Below, one piece after another: positions 1 to 12,502 of a stretch of 64,000 nucleotides of DNA. Source of the stretch: Hedera helix (taxonomy: Eukaryota; Streptophyta; Magnoliopsida; Apiales; Araliaceae). Position 1 is the first letter of the stretch. Every line of letters begins with the position of its first letter. The stretch spans positions 761,501-825,500 of the forward strand of contig OX359275.1 of the NCBI GenBank assembly GCA_947179155.2, read 5' to 3'. A program made the translations under genes and the position numbers. Under the pieces are notes generated by a model that saw only the letters and a program-made list of their open reading frames with translations, was not told where the DNA came from and searched no databases.

Positions 1-429
1 TTAAAATTATTAAACCTAATTATTGAACATTATTTTATTATATATGTAGGACCCGAAGGCATATATATATATATATATATATATAATTATAATTATTATT
101 TTATGTGAATAGTAATGTGAATAGTAAGTGGACCCACTGTGGGGCCCACATGAATTATGTAACATGTGTTTTGCAGGAGGAAATTGAAAAAGGCTGCTGC
201 CGCCTGCTGCTGAATTTCAGCACTGGCGTGCGCAGCCAGTCACCTACCAACCCGCATAGTAACTTATTTTCTCTTATAAATAGTTTGCTCAGCTGAATAG
301 AAAAATCACACCTAAAACATAAAAATTTTCTATAAGAATTTTATGAGTTTTCTCTGAGAATAGTAAGGTTATCTTGAGTGTTTGAAAGCCAAAAGAAGTG
401 CAGGAATTTTTCAAGTAGGTCTTTTATTA

Positions 430-1100
430 AAGAGTAGTAAATGGTATTATTTTCTTACTTGTAAGGAATATCATCTTTTTTCATATTCTATTATTTAAAG
501 CTTACCACGGTAAGGAATATCATATTCTTTCATCTTCTAATATTTAAACTTACTACGATAAGGGATTATCATTCTTTGATTCTCGAAAATAACATCGTTT
601 CTTTCTTACTCATAAGATGTGTCATTTATTTTCATATATTAAATTGTGGGAATAAACTTACGGCGCGGATTACCGCATGTTGGTGAATAACCTATCGTAT
701 TCATTCCTTATTAATCTCTGAGAATAACTTTACGGCGCGGATTACCCCCTGTTTGGTGAATAATTCTTCATATTTAAATTTTATTAAATTATGGGAATAA
801 CCTTACTGTGCGGACTACCGCATGTTGGTGAATAACCCTTTTTATTTGTCTCGTGTGGAAATAATTTGTCTACACGAATTATCACATGACACTTTAATTC
901 TATATTCGTTTGTAATATCATTTTCTTTCATATTCGTAAGTGATATCATTTTCCTTTATACTCGTAAGGGATACCATCTTTTTTATCTTCCATTATTCAA
1001 ACTTACTATGGTAAGGGATATTAATTTTCTTCACATTTTGTTAATCAAACCTGCTACGGTAAGGGATATTATTTTCTTTCATACTCCTAATCTAAACTTA
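430..1100 (+). repeat. Degenerate tandem minisatellite inside LTR B4
   Basis: About ten imperfect units built on 'cttactacggtaagggat' followed by an AT-rich stretch with 'tttctttcata'. They are interleaved with units built on 'ggcgcggattaccgc' and 'tgttggtgaataacc'. The same units recur in B1 (about 53225-53640) and B2 (about 55730-56260), so they belong to the LTR family. Confidence 0.7.
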
Positions 1101-1499
1101 TTGTGGAACTATTGCTTCTATAATTCCTGAAAATATTATATGTTCCATAATAATTGCACTTCATCATTTCAACTGAACTTTCCTATTTTCTGAACCTTTC
1201 TATTGAACTGTAACCGTTATTCTGAACTGTGGATCTTGAATATTATTTTTTAAATTTCACTCCACATCATGTTGACAATTTGGACATTATTTGAATCTGC
1301 ACAAAGTAAACTTTCGATACTTATTATTTATCCTGTTTCTTTTGTTCATCATTTATATCACTGTTATTTGTACTAATCATCAAGAATCAAGCTGTTGTGA
1401 ATATCTGTGGCCGGGGGCACAGATGCGATATAATTGTTGAACAGATGATAGGTTAAAGGCGATATAATAGGTTAAAGGCGATACATCTGTTCGGTGTCT

Positions 1500-1800
1500 T
1501 TTATGACACGTGGTGAATGTTCTCTTTGGCCCGTAGTGCAAAGATGAACTGTTGTTTGGTATGATTATGACCAAAGGCTGAATCTGGTATAATCATGACC
1601 GTTTGTGTTATATTGAATATCTTTGGCGCGTAGTGTAAAGATGAACTGTTATTTGGTATGATTATAACCAAAGGCTGAATCTGGTATAATCATGATCGGT
1701 TGTGTTATATTGAATATCTTTAGCCCGTAGTGCAAAGATAAACTGTTGATTTGCATGATTATGACCAGGAACCGTGAATTTGCATTATCATGACTAATGG
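1500..1800 (+). repeat. Tandem units of about 110 bp inside LTR B4
   Basis: Three imperfect copies share 'cccgtagtgcaaagatgaac', then a 'ttggtatgattatgacc' segment and 'ggtataatcatgaccg'. Homologous units occur at about 53940-54130 and 56690-56870, and reversed near 17860-17950. The short inverted pair 'atgattatgacc / ggtataatcat' inside each unit could fold. Confidence 0.6.
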
Positions 1801-2316
1801 TATTTCAGATGATAAAAGTTGATAATATTTTTCCTAAAAAGATAAGCGAATAGACATTATAGTTTGCATTATTCTTCTAATAGATTGCTCATTCCGCTGC
1901 TATTATTGATCTGAACATTGTTCAAGAATTTAACTGCAGTTTTTGATATAAACCTTGTAGTCTATTGTATTCTATCAAGAATTCAACTGTTGAAGGCTAA
2001 TGATAATTTATTTGTCATTATCTTAGTCATGATATTTCTTACTGAGCTATTTGAGCTCACCTTTTCTTTTATTCCATTATTTTTCAACAAGAGATGAGAA
2101 CGTAACTGGGTTTAGCCGAGGAACGGAGTGAGAGTTCGAGGGATAGCTATCATAGTTTTCACGTGTTGAAAAATAGTGTGACAATAATAGTGAAGACTTA
2201 GTTGTGTATTATTATACACTGTATTGTTGAACGTTGTACTACTTTGTAATAATTTTGTTGTAGTCTTTTGACAACTCAAGTTTAGGCTGTGAAGACCCAG
2301 ATTTGGGGGTGTCACA

Positions 2317-5300
2317 TTTTCTTCAAGTTCCCACGTAGCCTCCTCGACTGCGTGATTCCTCCATAGCACTTTGACGGAATGAATGAACTTATTCCTCAGC
2401 GTCTGCTCTTTTCTATCAAGTATCTGGACAGGAACTTCCTCATAGGATAAATCTTTTTGTACTTAAATTGGTTTATAGGAGATCACGTGTTTGTAGTAGG
2501 GTTTATAAGGTCGCAACATTGAGACGTGAAACACGTTGTGAATGTGTTCAAGCTCATAAGGTAAGGCTACCTTGTATGCTACTTCACCTAACCTTTGAAG
2601 GATTTCGAATGGTCCTATAAACTTGGGACTTAATTTTTCCTTCTTTCTGAATCTGATCTTTCCCTTCCAAGGAAATACCTTTAAAAATACAAAGTTGCCA
2701 ATATCAAAATCTCTTTTCTGATGATGCACGACAGCATACTTTTTTTGACGATCCTGAGCTGCAACTAGGTGAACCCTTATTACCTTAACCACATTTACAG
2801 TCTGCTACACCAATTCAGGCCCCAACAGTCTCCGTTCGCCAACTTCATCCCAGCACAGTGGTGTTTGACATTTTCTTCCATATAATGTTTCGTATGGCGG
2901 CATGTCAATACTAGCTTGATAACTGTTGTTGTATGTGAATTCCACCATAGGGAGATGGTCATCCCAACTGCCCTTCAAGTCCATGACAACTGCTCTCAAC
3001 ATATCTTCCAGTGTCTAGATCGTCCTCTCACTCTACTCATCTGTCTGCGGGTGATATGCAGTACTCAATTTGAGCTGCGTCCCCAATCTTTCATGTAACC
3101 CTCTCCAAAATTTTGACGTGAAGTGCAGATCTCTATCAGACACAATAGATACTGGTACTCCATGTCGTGATATTATTTTTTTTACATACAACTTCGACAA
3201 TTGCTCTAGAGCGTATCTTATTTTTATTGGCAAAAAATGTGCAGACTTTGTCAGACGGTCGACGATCACCTAGATCGCATCGTATCCCTTGTGAGTGGTT
3301 GGAAGACCTACCATAAAGCCCATCGTGATATGCTCCCATTTTCATTATAAAATTTCTAATGGTTGTAGCAGTCCACCTAGCTTTTGATGTTCAGCTTTAA
3401 TTCTCTGACAAGTCAAACACTGGCTGACACACTCAACCACCTCCTTTTTCATGTTTGACTACCAAAAATGTTGACGTAAATCCTGGTACATCTTCGTACT
3501 CCCAGGGTGTATCGAATACCTTGTACTATGAGCTTCTTGCAGAATTTCCTCCCTTATTTTCGGAATCGGCGATACCCAAATTCTCTCTTCAAATCGTAGT
3601 AATCCAGTACTATCAACTCTGTACTTTAATTTTTCACCTTTCGAAAGTCTTTCTTTAATACATATACATTCTGCATCTTGCTCTTAAGCCTCCTTTACTC
3701 AGTCAAGTAGGGTTGGGCTCGCTTCCACTGCAAACAGTATCTCGTTTACCTCTTTTGGATATTTAACCTCTAAATATAGTCTCTCCATCTCTTAAATCAA
3801 TTCCTCTTGATTTGTCAGCATCGTCAACTTTTCTCTACCTTTCGTGCTTAGAGCATCTGCCACTACATTTGCTTTACTAGGATTGTACAGGATCTCACAG
3901 TCATAGTCTTTTATTAATTTCAGCCATCGTCATTGCCTCATGTTCAGCTCCTTCTAGGTGAAGATATATTTCAAACTCTTGTGGTCCGTATATATCTCGC
4001 ACTTCTCACCATATAGATAATGTTTCTAAATCTTCAAGGAAAATACCACCGTTGCTATCTCCAAATCATGGGTCGAATACCTCTTCTCGTAGTCCTTTAA
4101 CTGTCTTGATGCGTATGGAATGACTCTTCCGTGTTGCATCATCACACAGCCCAGCCTCTTGTGTGACGCATCACTGTACACCACATACCCTCTTATATTG
4201 TCTGGTAAAGCCAATACAGGTGCTTCACTTAACCTCTTCTTTAGTTCCAAGAAACTCTCTTCGCACTTTTCTGTCCATACAAATTTTACCGTCTTCCTCG
4301 TCAATTTGGTTAGCAGAGTCGCTTTCTTTGAAAAATCCTAAATGAACCTCATGTAGTACCCTGCTAACCCCAGGAAACTCCTAATTTTTGTTGGTGTCTT
4401 CGGTTGTTCCCAATTTATAATTGCTTCCACTTTAGTTGGATCTACTGAAACTCCATTTTTGTCGATTATGTGCCCCAGAAACTACACCCTCTGTAACCAA
4501 AATTCACACTTTGAGAACTTCGCATACAACATCTCCTTCCTGAATGTCTTCGACACTATCCTTAGATGTTCCTTGTGTTCCTCCTCTATCTTTGAATATA
4601 CCAGTATATCATCAATGAACACGAGAACAAATTTGTCCAAGCATTGCTTGAACACACTGTTCATCATATCCATAAATGATGCTGGTGCAATCGTTAACCC
4701 AAACGACATTACCAGAAACTCAAAGTGCTCGTATCTGGTTTTGAATGTCGTCTTAGGTATGTTTTATCTCCTCACCTTTAGCTGGTGATAACCCGTCCTC
4801 AAATCTATCTTCGAGAAGTACCTCGCTCCCTTAAGTTGATCAAATAGATCATCAATTCTAGGTAGTGGGTATCTATTCTTAATTGTTACCTTGTTCAACT
4901 CTCGATAGTCGATATAAAGTCTTAGGGATCCATCTTTTTTCTTCACAAATAATATCTGTGCTCCCCATGGAGACACGCTCAGTTAAATGTATCCCTTATC
5001 TAAGAACTCCTGCAGTAGTAACATCAACTCCTTCAACTCCACTGGTGCCATTCTGTACGGTACTTTCGAAGATCGGTGCTGCTGTTCCTGACGCCAAGCC
5101 GATCACGAACTCTACATCTCTATTTGGTGGCATACCCAATAATTCATCTGGAAAGACATTTGAGAATTCATGTACGACATGTATCTAACTCATCTCACCC
5201 TCTACTCTACGAGTGTCAACCATATGAACCAGATATCCCATACATCCTTTCCTCAATAGTCTCATCGCTTACATCATTATCAGACAACGAGATTGTCTCG

Positions 5301-5397
5301 ACGACTTATTCCCATGAAACACTACCTTTGACTTACTCGGAGTCTTCAAGCTTAAACTTTTCTTTTGAAAGCCAATCACTGCTCCGTGATGTGATAG
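2317..5397 (-). pseudogene. pol pseudogene: RT, RNase H, integrase, chromodomain
   Basis: The broken minus-strand frames read in order as the Ty3/gypsy pol domains. RT lies at about 5170-4450, with LFVKKKDGSLRL, IDYRELNK, YPLPRIDDLFDQL, and the catalytic VFIDDILVYS near 4620. RNase H lies at about 4300-3830 (YSDASHKRLGCV, YTDHKSLKYIFT, ADAL). Integrase runs from about 3580 to 2800, with an H/C zinc finger ending CLTCQR, then core pieces IVDRLTKSAHFLP, VSIVSDRD and AYHPQTDE. The spacer (IGPFEILQRLGEVAYK) precedes a chromodomain ending VLWRNHAVEEATWELEE next to 2317. The frame is broken by many TAG/TAA codons, several at expected glutamines, and by at least one frameshift near 5190 and another near 5060-4980. 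No full product is possible. The chromodomain of this family is thought to steer integration to heterochromatin marks. Confidence 0.88.
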
Positions 5398-6792
5398 TCA
5401 GTCCATTCCAAGAATGACATTAAACTCTCTCAATCGAATCGGGATTAAATTCACTCCAAGATTACAACCCCCCAATTCAACCCAACAATTCTTGTGAACG
5501 CATTTTACGAAAATGATTTCTTTGTTGGCTACTTCTACATTCAAAAGATTCTCTAGTTTTTCTCGAGGCAGCTCTAACCTTTTAGCAAAGTCTTTAGATA
5601 TAAAAGAACAGGTAGCACCCGAATCGAATAATGCATAGGCATTAATATTATTGATCGGAAGAATACCTGATACCACATCCTTGGAGTTCACGGCATCTTG
5701 AGCCGTCATGTTAAATGTGCATGTTGTTGGTCTATTCGGTTGAAAGGTTGGACCTCCAATAGTCAATTTGTTGTTGTTTCCTATCTTGTTGGTGCTTACT
5801 GCATCGCTTTTTCTCTTCAGACAATCCTTAATCTGATGATATGACGATCCACATGAAAAATATCCGTTTCTCTTTCCCTTCGAACAATTTGGAGCAATGT
5901 GCCCTGCTTGACCACAGTTATAGCAGACCCCTCTGCCCTTCATACACTCTCTCGAATGGTTCCTACCATACTTCTCATAGCAGTTACCTTTTTTGATCGG
6001 TCCTCCAGACTTGTTACCTCCAGACGATTGGTTGTCCACCCACTTCCTCTTGTTCTGATTGATGTTACTTCCACTACCTCTTTCCCTTGTTCCTTCATGA
6101 TTTTTCTTCTTCTTATCCTGGTTGAATTTCACCAGCGCATCATTTTCGCCCTCAGCAATGATCACTCTTTCCATAATTGTTGCAAAATTATCAAGTCTTA
6201 AAACAGCTACCCTACTATATACCCATGACTTCAAACCCTGTTCAAACCTTATTGCCTCCCTAGCTTCAGTGTCTACCTAGTGTGGAAAAAATCGAGCTAG
6301 CTCGTTGAATGTAGAATCATACTCAACTACCGACATGTTACCCTATTTCAGATCCAAGAACTTTATCTCCATTTGATTTTTCATACTGTCGGGAAAATAG
6401 TTTTCCAAAAACAGCTCCTTGAAATGAGCCCATAGCACAAACTCTTTTTCTGCTCTGGTTTTGGTGGCCTTCCACCAATAGTTGGCCTCGCCCTTCATCA
6501 TGAATGTGGCAAAAGACGTCTTCTACTCTTCTGCCACTCGAGCAACCACGAATACTTTATATATCTCTTCAATCCACGTCTGGGCCTCAATCGGATCAAT
6601 GGTTCCACAGAACTCTGGTGGTCCCACAAGCTTGAAATCCTTAAAGTTAGCTAAATGACTAGCTGGTTAAGGCCTAGCTTGCATTGCTTCTGCTAGCATG
6701 TTGGCAAAAGCTCGCATCGGGTCTGCCTGACCTCCTGCATTATTGACTAACTCTTCTACCTTTTGGTTGCGAGGAACTCTTCTTGGCGTCAT
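5398..6792 (-). pseudogene. gag-protease pseudogene of the chromovirus
   Basis: One minus-strand frame runs from ATG at 6792 through capsid, nucleocapsid and protease, broken by about four stops (near 6666, 6519, 6343 and 6278). The retrotransposon gag domain is recognisable from WIEEIYKVF, FATFMMKGEANYWW and FKELFLENYFPDSMKNQMEI. Downstream comes a basic region and two or three CCHC-type knuckles; the intact one reads CYNCGQAGHIAPNC near 5930-5890. The flanking ones have lost cysteines (for example CYEKYGRNHSREC). The protease has the active-site motif LFDSGATCSFIS near 5620. Gag would package the element RNA and protease would cleave the polyprotein, but the stops rule out an intact product. 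The last 279 residues are still open. Confidence 0.88.
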
Positions 6793-7188
6793 TGTCTGCT
6801 ATTATCAGGGCTTATGTTAACATCTTATATCTTTATTGCCCACGCAATATTTAAGTTATGAATAAACAAAAAAAAAATTAAATACGAAATTTGAATACAA
6901 GTAACACATAGGAAATAACTGCATTTATATCATATGTCACTGTTCTAATACATCATAAACCAACATATGGTATACCTCTATAAACGCTAAGTGATGCTTA
7001 TCCCTACATTAACAAAAGAAGGGATTTAAACCATTTTACCCTTATAATAAAACAAAAGGTGGGATTTACACATCTATTCCCAAATGATAACACAAAATGA
7101 TGTGATTTACAACCACTAACTACCTCTATTATAAACAAAAGTTGGGACTCAACTGCATCTATATATAATACTTAAGGCAATAAAGAGG
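6793..7188 (-). other. Spacer between pre-gag ORF and gag
   Basis: About 400 bp of AT-rich sequence with no ORF in either strand that I can support. It separates the pre-gag coiled-coil ORF from the gag start codon within the chromovirus. Confidence 0.6.
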
Positions 7189-8277
7189 TCACTGGTCCAT
7201 CCTACGGGTAGTGTCCTCATGTTCTTGACGAGCAATCATATCCAAAATTTGGCTGCTCACCACCTGTCTACTCATATCTTCTTCCCGAGGAAACCTCCTG
7301 ATCCTACTCCTCAACCTGCTAAAGACTGTGTCGAGAGTAAAACCTGCTGCATCCACTCGGGCTGTAGTGGCTCGCACCTGCTCCTCCAGCTCATCAACCT
7401 TAGTGGGTGCTGTCATCTAAAACTCATGAAACAAGTCTCTCACATGACCCTCTAGTTCTAACTCAACGGTCACTGTCTGTAGCTGAACTCGGGTTGCATC
7501 CCTCTTCGCTCTGTATCGGGCAGCTCTGACCTCTGCCTGTACCAAGTGGTCCCCCATGTGAATCAAGTGTTAACCATCCACAATCCTTTCCTTGGTAAGC
7601 TCCCTCATGTGCCTGGATGTCTCCGTCCACTTGTCTGATATGCGGATCTTATCCGCGATCTCCAAGTCAAACTTAGCTACCATCTTGGTCAGTTGTGTCT
7701 GTAACTCCTCCATGTCTCTCTGGAGTCCCTCAGCCCTGGCCTGTGATAACTCTAGCTGCTATCTCAACTCCCTGACCTCCTCCACTCTCTAGTAGGCCAC
7801 ATCTCGGTGTTGTCCCTCCATTGCTTGATGGGTTTGGTTCTGCTCCTCTAAGACAGTAATTCGGCTCGCCTGCTGAGCCCTCTCCTCTAAGAACTCTAAG
7901 ATACAGTCGGCATAAAGATACATCATCCCTTAGAAATCGGTATGATACTCCGGTGATGCATGATCGGCCTCCTCAATGGGTGCTGGCTCCTGCTCTCCCT
8001 CGTCGAGATCAGAATATGCAATATGGTTTCCCTCAGAGTCACCACCCTCATACTCCTCATCGTCATTTCCAAATCTCATCACGCCTCCAATAACAGGCTT
8101 TCCTGCGAAATATGTCTCAGCCTCCATCGGTACCTCTGGCTCAACCACTCGGAGTTGCTTGGTATCAACCTGGATATCTTGAAACTCCCCCTGGTTTGCC
8201 TCAGGTGATGCATCCCTATTGAATGGCGGCATCTCAAGTCTGGGCACAACGGTATATCCGTCTGTCACCGAGTCCAT
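7189..8277 (-). pseudogene. Pre-gag coiled-coil ORF of the chromovirus, broken
   Basis: A single minus-strand frame of 363 codons from ATG at 8277 to TGA at 7189. It is interrupted by five in-frame TAA/TAG codons (near 7928, 7792, 7759, 7570 and 7417), each one C-to-T change from a glutamine codon. The frame stays open upstream of the ATG to about 8340, so the true start is uncertain. The first third is acidic, with runs such as NDDEEYEGGDSEGN. The rest is rich in E, Q, L and R with heptad-like spacing (ELSQARAEGLQRDMEELQTQL), suggesting coiled coil. No zinc knuckle, protease or RT motif is present. I do not recognise the family. Its place between the primer-binding site and gag is like ORF1 of Ogre/TAT elements, but this pol carries a chromodomain, which those lack. 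Confidence 0.6.
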
Positions 8278-8576
8278 AAGAATCTCTCGTGGCTCATCCT
8301 TTATCGATCGACTGACTCGCCTATCTCTGGCATCCTATAGCCACAAAAAGAAAACAACAAAACAACAACACGTCAATACAGTAATAAAATATATTCATTG
8401 AAAGAATGAAATGATATTTTATCATATACAACTCGGCTTGACGAATTTCCTCAATCCATCTCCAAAATAATCAAACCGATGAATCTCCTCAATCTATCTC
8501 CTAGCGCACTTGAAATGAGTTTAATACTATGGTTATATCCTAGGTTTGGTAATATCCTAAAGTGTATAACCTATAA

Positions 8577-8587
8577 CTCTGATACCA
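8577..8587 (-). other. Primer-binding site for initiator tRNA-Met
   Basis: Read on the minus strand, the sequence 3 bases inside the 5' LTR is tggtatcagag. This is complementary to the 3' end of plant initiator tRNA-Met. It fixes both the orientation of the element and the inner border of its 5' LTR at 8591. Confidence 0.85.
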
Positions 8588-8590
8588 ACC

Positions 8591-11500
8591 TGTGACACCC
8601 CCAAATTCAGATACTAATACCTCGAACTAGGTGCTCAAGTCATCATACAATCATTCACCTCAAAACAACATAATATACTAATGCGGAATAAAATAAACAT
8701 ATGTTGTTTATACAAAAGGTTTACTACTAGTCCTAAGGTTCGAAACCTTAATAACAAAAATACATCACGAGTCAAATCAAATATGATAGGATTCATGTTA
8801 CATCATAATAGTTCACAAAATAAACCTAACTTAGGCAATTAACATTTCAATTGTATTTAGGGCTTCAGCTTCGACTTGCCTTTATCTCCATTGAAGCTCT
8901 CAGGTTTTACTGTAGTAAGTATCATGACATATGAAGGATGAACAACTAGCTTGTTCAGCAAGTTTTAATGAACAATGTATAAAATATGTCATGGTAGAAT
9001 AAGAATTGAATGATTCAAAGGATTCTGAAATAATGTATCAACAGTATAATTAAAACTTGAACAACAAAGGACAGTTTGATTATTTAAATATCGAGAGGTC
9101 AAATAGACCATGAACTTCTGCTCTGAGGAATCAGTTACTTGATTTATCCCCTTAGGTTATATTCTTTGAACGATACTTGAGGGGATCAACCTCTTGTACC
9201 CTATGTGTATGCATAACATTTAGTTCTGTTTGTATCGTGTATTTGATACCTAGGTTATTTTCCCCAATCTAGGGTTGTTCTGCTTAGTCTGAGAATATGT
9301 ACCACTATGGTTTGGATAGCTTGTAAAAATTCATAAATAATTGTTTAGCCGAACGAAAGGCATAGACATCTCTTTCAATCACTTCATAATTTGAGAACAT
9401 TAAATCTTTCACAGTTCAATAATGAAACAAAAATTCAAATGCACAAAGTGCGGATGTTAAGGATCATATAGATGTGGAATAATTCAATAATTATTAAACC
9501 ACTCAGCTCATATTTGAATAATAATAATTAACTTCAAAGGACTTGCTCAATAGAAATTTGAGTAAGGTTAGGAAGCTTGCCTCTCTGCTTAGCTACAAGT
9601 AACTAGCTTTAATTAACTAATTTTGAAAGACTTAACATTGATAAAGTCGGCATATCAATTAGTACAGCGTATACTTATACGTTTATACATTCGCTACGAA
9701 ATTATCTATCAATTAGGTTTAACACATAATTCACATCATTCGATATACTAAACCCTTAAATAATTTATTATAATTGTTTAATTAATGCATAATTGAAAGT
9801 CAAATTATTTTATTAAATATATCTCTATTTAATCACTATTTAGTCTTAATTAAATAGTAATTAACTAATTGTCCTTAGTTATTATTTAAATAATATTATT
9901 TAATAATATTTAAATAATATTATTTAATAATAATTAAATAATAAATAATTATTATTTTAACTTTAATCTCCTTTAATTATTTAATATTATTTAAATAATA
10001 ATTAATTAATTAATTAATTATCCTAACTTATTATTCAATTTAAAGAAATTAAATAGTTTACTAATTTTAATCCTCTTTAATTATTATTTAACGTCAATTA
10101 AATAATATTTATTTATTTATTTATTTTCATTTAATTATTATTTAAGTTTAAATAATAATTTATTTATTTATTTATCCTTATTTATTATTTAATTTCAATC
10201 AAATAATTAATAATTAATTTACTAACCTAAATTCCATTTAAACATTATTTAATGCTAATTAAATAATAATTAATTGCTCAATTATCTTTATTAGTTATTT
10301 AATATTATTAAATAATAAATAATTAATTTATGAATTTTATCTCTCTTTAATCATTATTGAATATTAGCTAAATAATAATTAGTTACTTACTTATCTTTAT
10401 TTATTATTTAAATAATAAATAAATAATTTATTTACTTTATCTTCTTGATATTATTATTAAATACTTAAATCACAAATTTAGTATTTAATAATAATTTATT
10501 AGAAATTTTTTCTAATTATTAGCTAATGAATAGTTAATTAATATACTTTTTACACTTTGAATACAATTAAAAATAATGATTTTTTTTTACTAAATCTTAC
10601 TTATTATTTAATGTTACTTAAATAATAAGTAACTAACAGTTTTATAATTTTTCAGAAATTAAAAATATTAATTTAGTATTTTTCGTTTAATTAGTATGGT
10701 TTAATCACATTTTAATTATGAAAATTACCAAATTACATGATAGAAATACAAACTCATTTTTATAAAATAGTAAACGAAAAACTAAGCAACTTCTGTTAAG
10801 GACACATCGCTGGCACCGGTCTTAATTCCAGTGAACCGGTCACCAAAAAGTTTCAGCCGGTTCACAGAAAAAAACTAGTAGGAACTTTTGCCATTTTCTA
10901 GATTTTTTCAGCTTTGGGGTCTTGGGGAAAAACCTCAATAACTTGAGTTTTATAACTTCGATGGAGCTCTACTAAGTATCGACGGAATTGTGACTTCCCG
11001 AACTAAAATTTTCTGGGCTCAAACACCATTTTTGGAGAAGTTTTGATTTCAGAATCTTAGCTCAAAGTGGACTGTACATGCACAGCCTTTAAATAGTGAG
11101 ATTTTCTTGAAAAAAAATGCATATCTTGCTCATTTTAAAATATTTTTAAGTGATTCCAAAGGGTTTTTGCTCTTAACTAACATATCTAGCAACCCAGGCA
11201 ACAAAATCACACAAATGATTAGTGGGTCATTTTATGATCAAACGTTCAATTTTTGGCTCGTCGGTAAAAATTATTTTGGAGACTTTGACCAATCTTTTTA
11301 TCATAGATGCATATAAATACTTGATCTAACCATATGAAATCCTATATACACATGTCTAGCCTATATCTAGACATTAAGATTTTGAAAATTTGGTTTCCTC
11401 CATAAAAATTACATAAAACACAAAAGGGGTTCCAAAACTAGGGTTTTAGGACGTTTTATACCTCTTGCTCTTGGATGCTCGTTTTCTCTGCTTTCCGAAG

Positions 11501-12502
11501 TGATTTATGAAGCTATATGGTATCAAAGAACTCCTTCTCTTCTCCATTGAGCACCACCGAACCTCTCTCCCTCTTTGTCTCTCAAGGTGTTTTGCTTTTC
11601 AAGGTTTTTCTCTCAAACTTTCTAGGAATCTAAGAGTTCTTAATTAAATGACTAACCAATGAAGTATATTAGCAAAATGTATAGATATAAAACATATATC
11701 TGCACAGCTCTCCCATCATGAAGCTAAAAGTCTAGACTTGCTTAGGGTGGCTCATTTGACAATGTAGGAGTCTAAGTTATCAAGTCTAGTGTACACAACA
11801 TCCAACACAAGCTAGGTAATGATTAAATGAAACTTTGAAAAATATCTTAGTCCTTTTCTCTCTCTCATTGCTGGCAATACAAGGGGATTTTGTCCCAAAT
11901 TAGTTGTCATTTTATTTTTTTTTAATAATTAAATAAGCTACATAAATTAAATACCAAGTGGGCTAATAATTGGACCACATTTAAAAATTCATTGGGCTCA
12001 CATTAAATGACTTAGACTAACATTTAGTCAAGTCCATTAAATTTAACATTGGATTATTTAATTCGACCCAATGATGTCTCATTTAATTTTACACACTATT
12101 AATTACTAAGTCCATGATCAAATAAATGATTGGGCTTAGTTAATTAATTAAATGGGATAGTCAATTAGTAATTATTTACTAATTGGGCTATTAAATATTA
12201 TTATTAATATTTCATATTGTCTTCTTTAATTAAGACTCATATTAATTAATTTATAACAGTTAATTTACTTACTATATTCAATAAAATTGAATATTTAATT
12301 ATTAAACACTTTATCACTTCTCTTGATATTAAAACCTTAGGGTTTGTTCACTAATTAAACCATTAGTGATTCTTTTTAATTCACTCAAGAAATTAATCAC
12401 GTAATAACCTGAGCATAATCAAATAATCACACAAAACTACTTATCAGAAATTAAATACTATATTTAATTAATGATAATGTTTAAAAATTCTAGGACATTA
12501 CA
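8591..12502 (-). mobile_element. 5' LTR of the chromovirus (family A)
   Basis: On the minus strand it begins tgtaatgtcctag and ends gggggtgtcaca, so it has TG...CA ends with related terminal inverted repeats, and is 3912 bp long. The primer site abuts its inner end. The flank after 12502 (aattg) cannot be tested as a target duplication because the 3' LTR is not in the window. It holds a long AT-rich region of inverted repeats (9740-10640) next to a less AT-rich block (10790-11060), a layout shared with LTRs C and D. Short ORFs inside it look meaningless. Confidence 0.75.
9740..10640. repeat. AT-rich degenerate inverted-repeat block in LTR A
   Basis: Dozens of near copies of tttaaataataattaa and its reverse, with recurring pairs such as 'ttattatttaa' and 'ttaaataata', separated by short spacers like 'tcctctttaatt'. 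The block could fold into a chain of hairpins. A closely similar block occurs at 63330-64000 in LTR D, on the opposite strand sense. Confidence 0.65.

Larger units (their letters stand above)
1..2316 (+). mobile_element. LTR of family B (copy B4), left end outside the window
   Basis: The sequence matches the other family-B LTRs at 51966-57811, 54230-57384 and (reverse) 12778-20065. All end on their sense strand in a run like gggggtgtcaca. A TATA-like box (tataaatag) near 275-284 sits where B2 has one near 55265, so transcription runs on the + strand. By comparison with the 3155-bp B2 copy, roughly 0.75 kb of its left end lies outside the window. No internal retrotransposon region follows: the sequence after 2316 is the chromodomain end of a different, minus-strand element. 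This is therefore probably a solo LTR inserted into that element. The target duplication cannot be checked because the left end is missing. Confidence 0.8.
2317..12502 (-). mobile_element. Decayed Ty3/gypsy chromovirus, minus strand, 3' end lost
   Basis: Read on the minus strand: 5' LTR (12502-8591), tRNA-Met primer site, a coiled-coil ORF, gag with zinc knuckles, aspartic protease, reverse transcriptase, RNase H, integrase and chromodomain. The domain order and the chromodomain are those of plant chromoviruses. Many in-frame stops and some frameshifts make it non-functional. The 3' end stops at 2317, within the chromodomain, where LTR B4 begins. Its polypurine tract and 3' LTR should lie left of the window if B4 is a simple insertion. 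Tekay/Del-like placement is likely from gag and pol wording but is an inference. Confidence 0.85.

Noticed and set aside
5899..6201. 100-codon + strand ORF opposite gag
   Set aside because: It is the complement of the zinc-knuckle and basic region of gag, which is the real reading.
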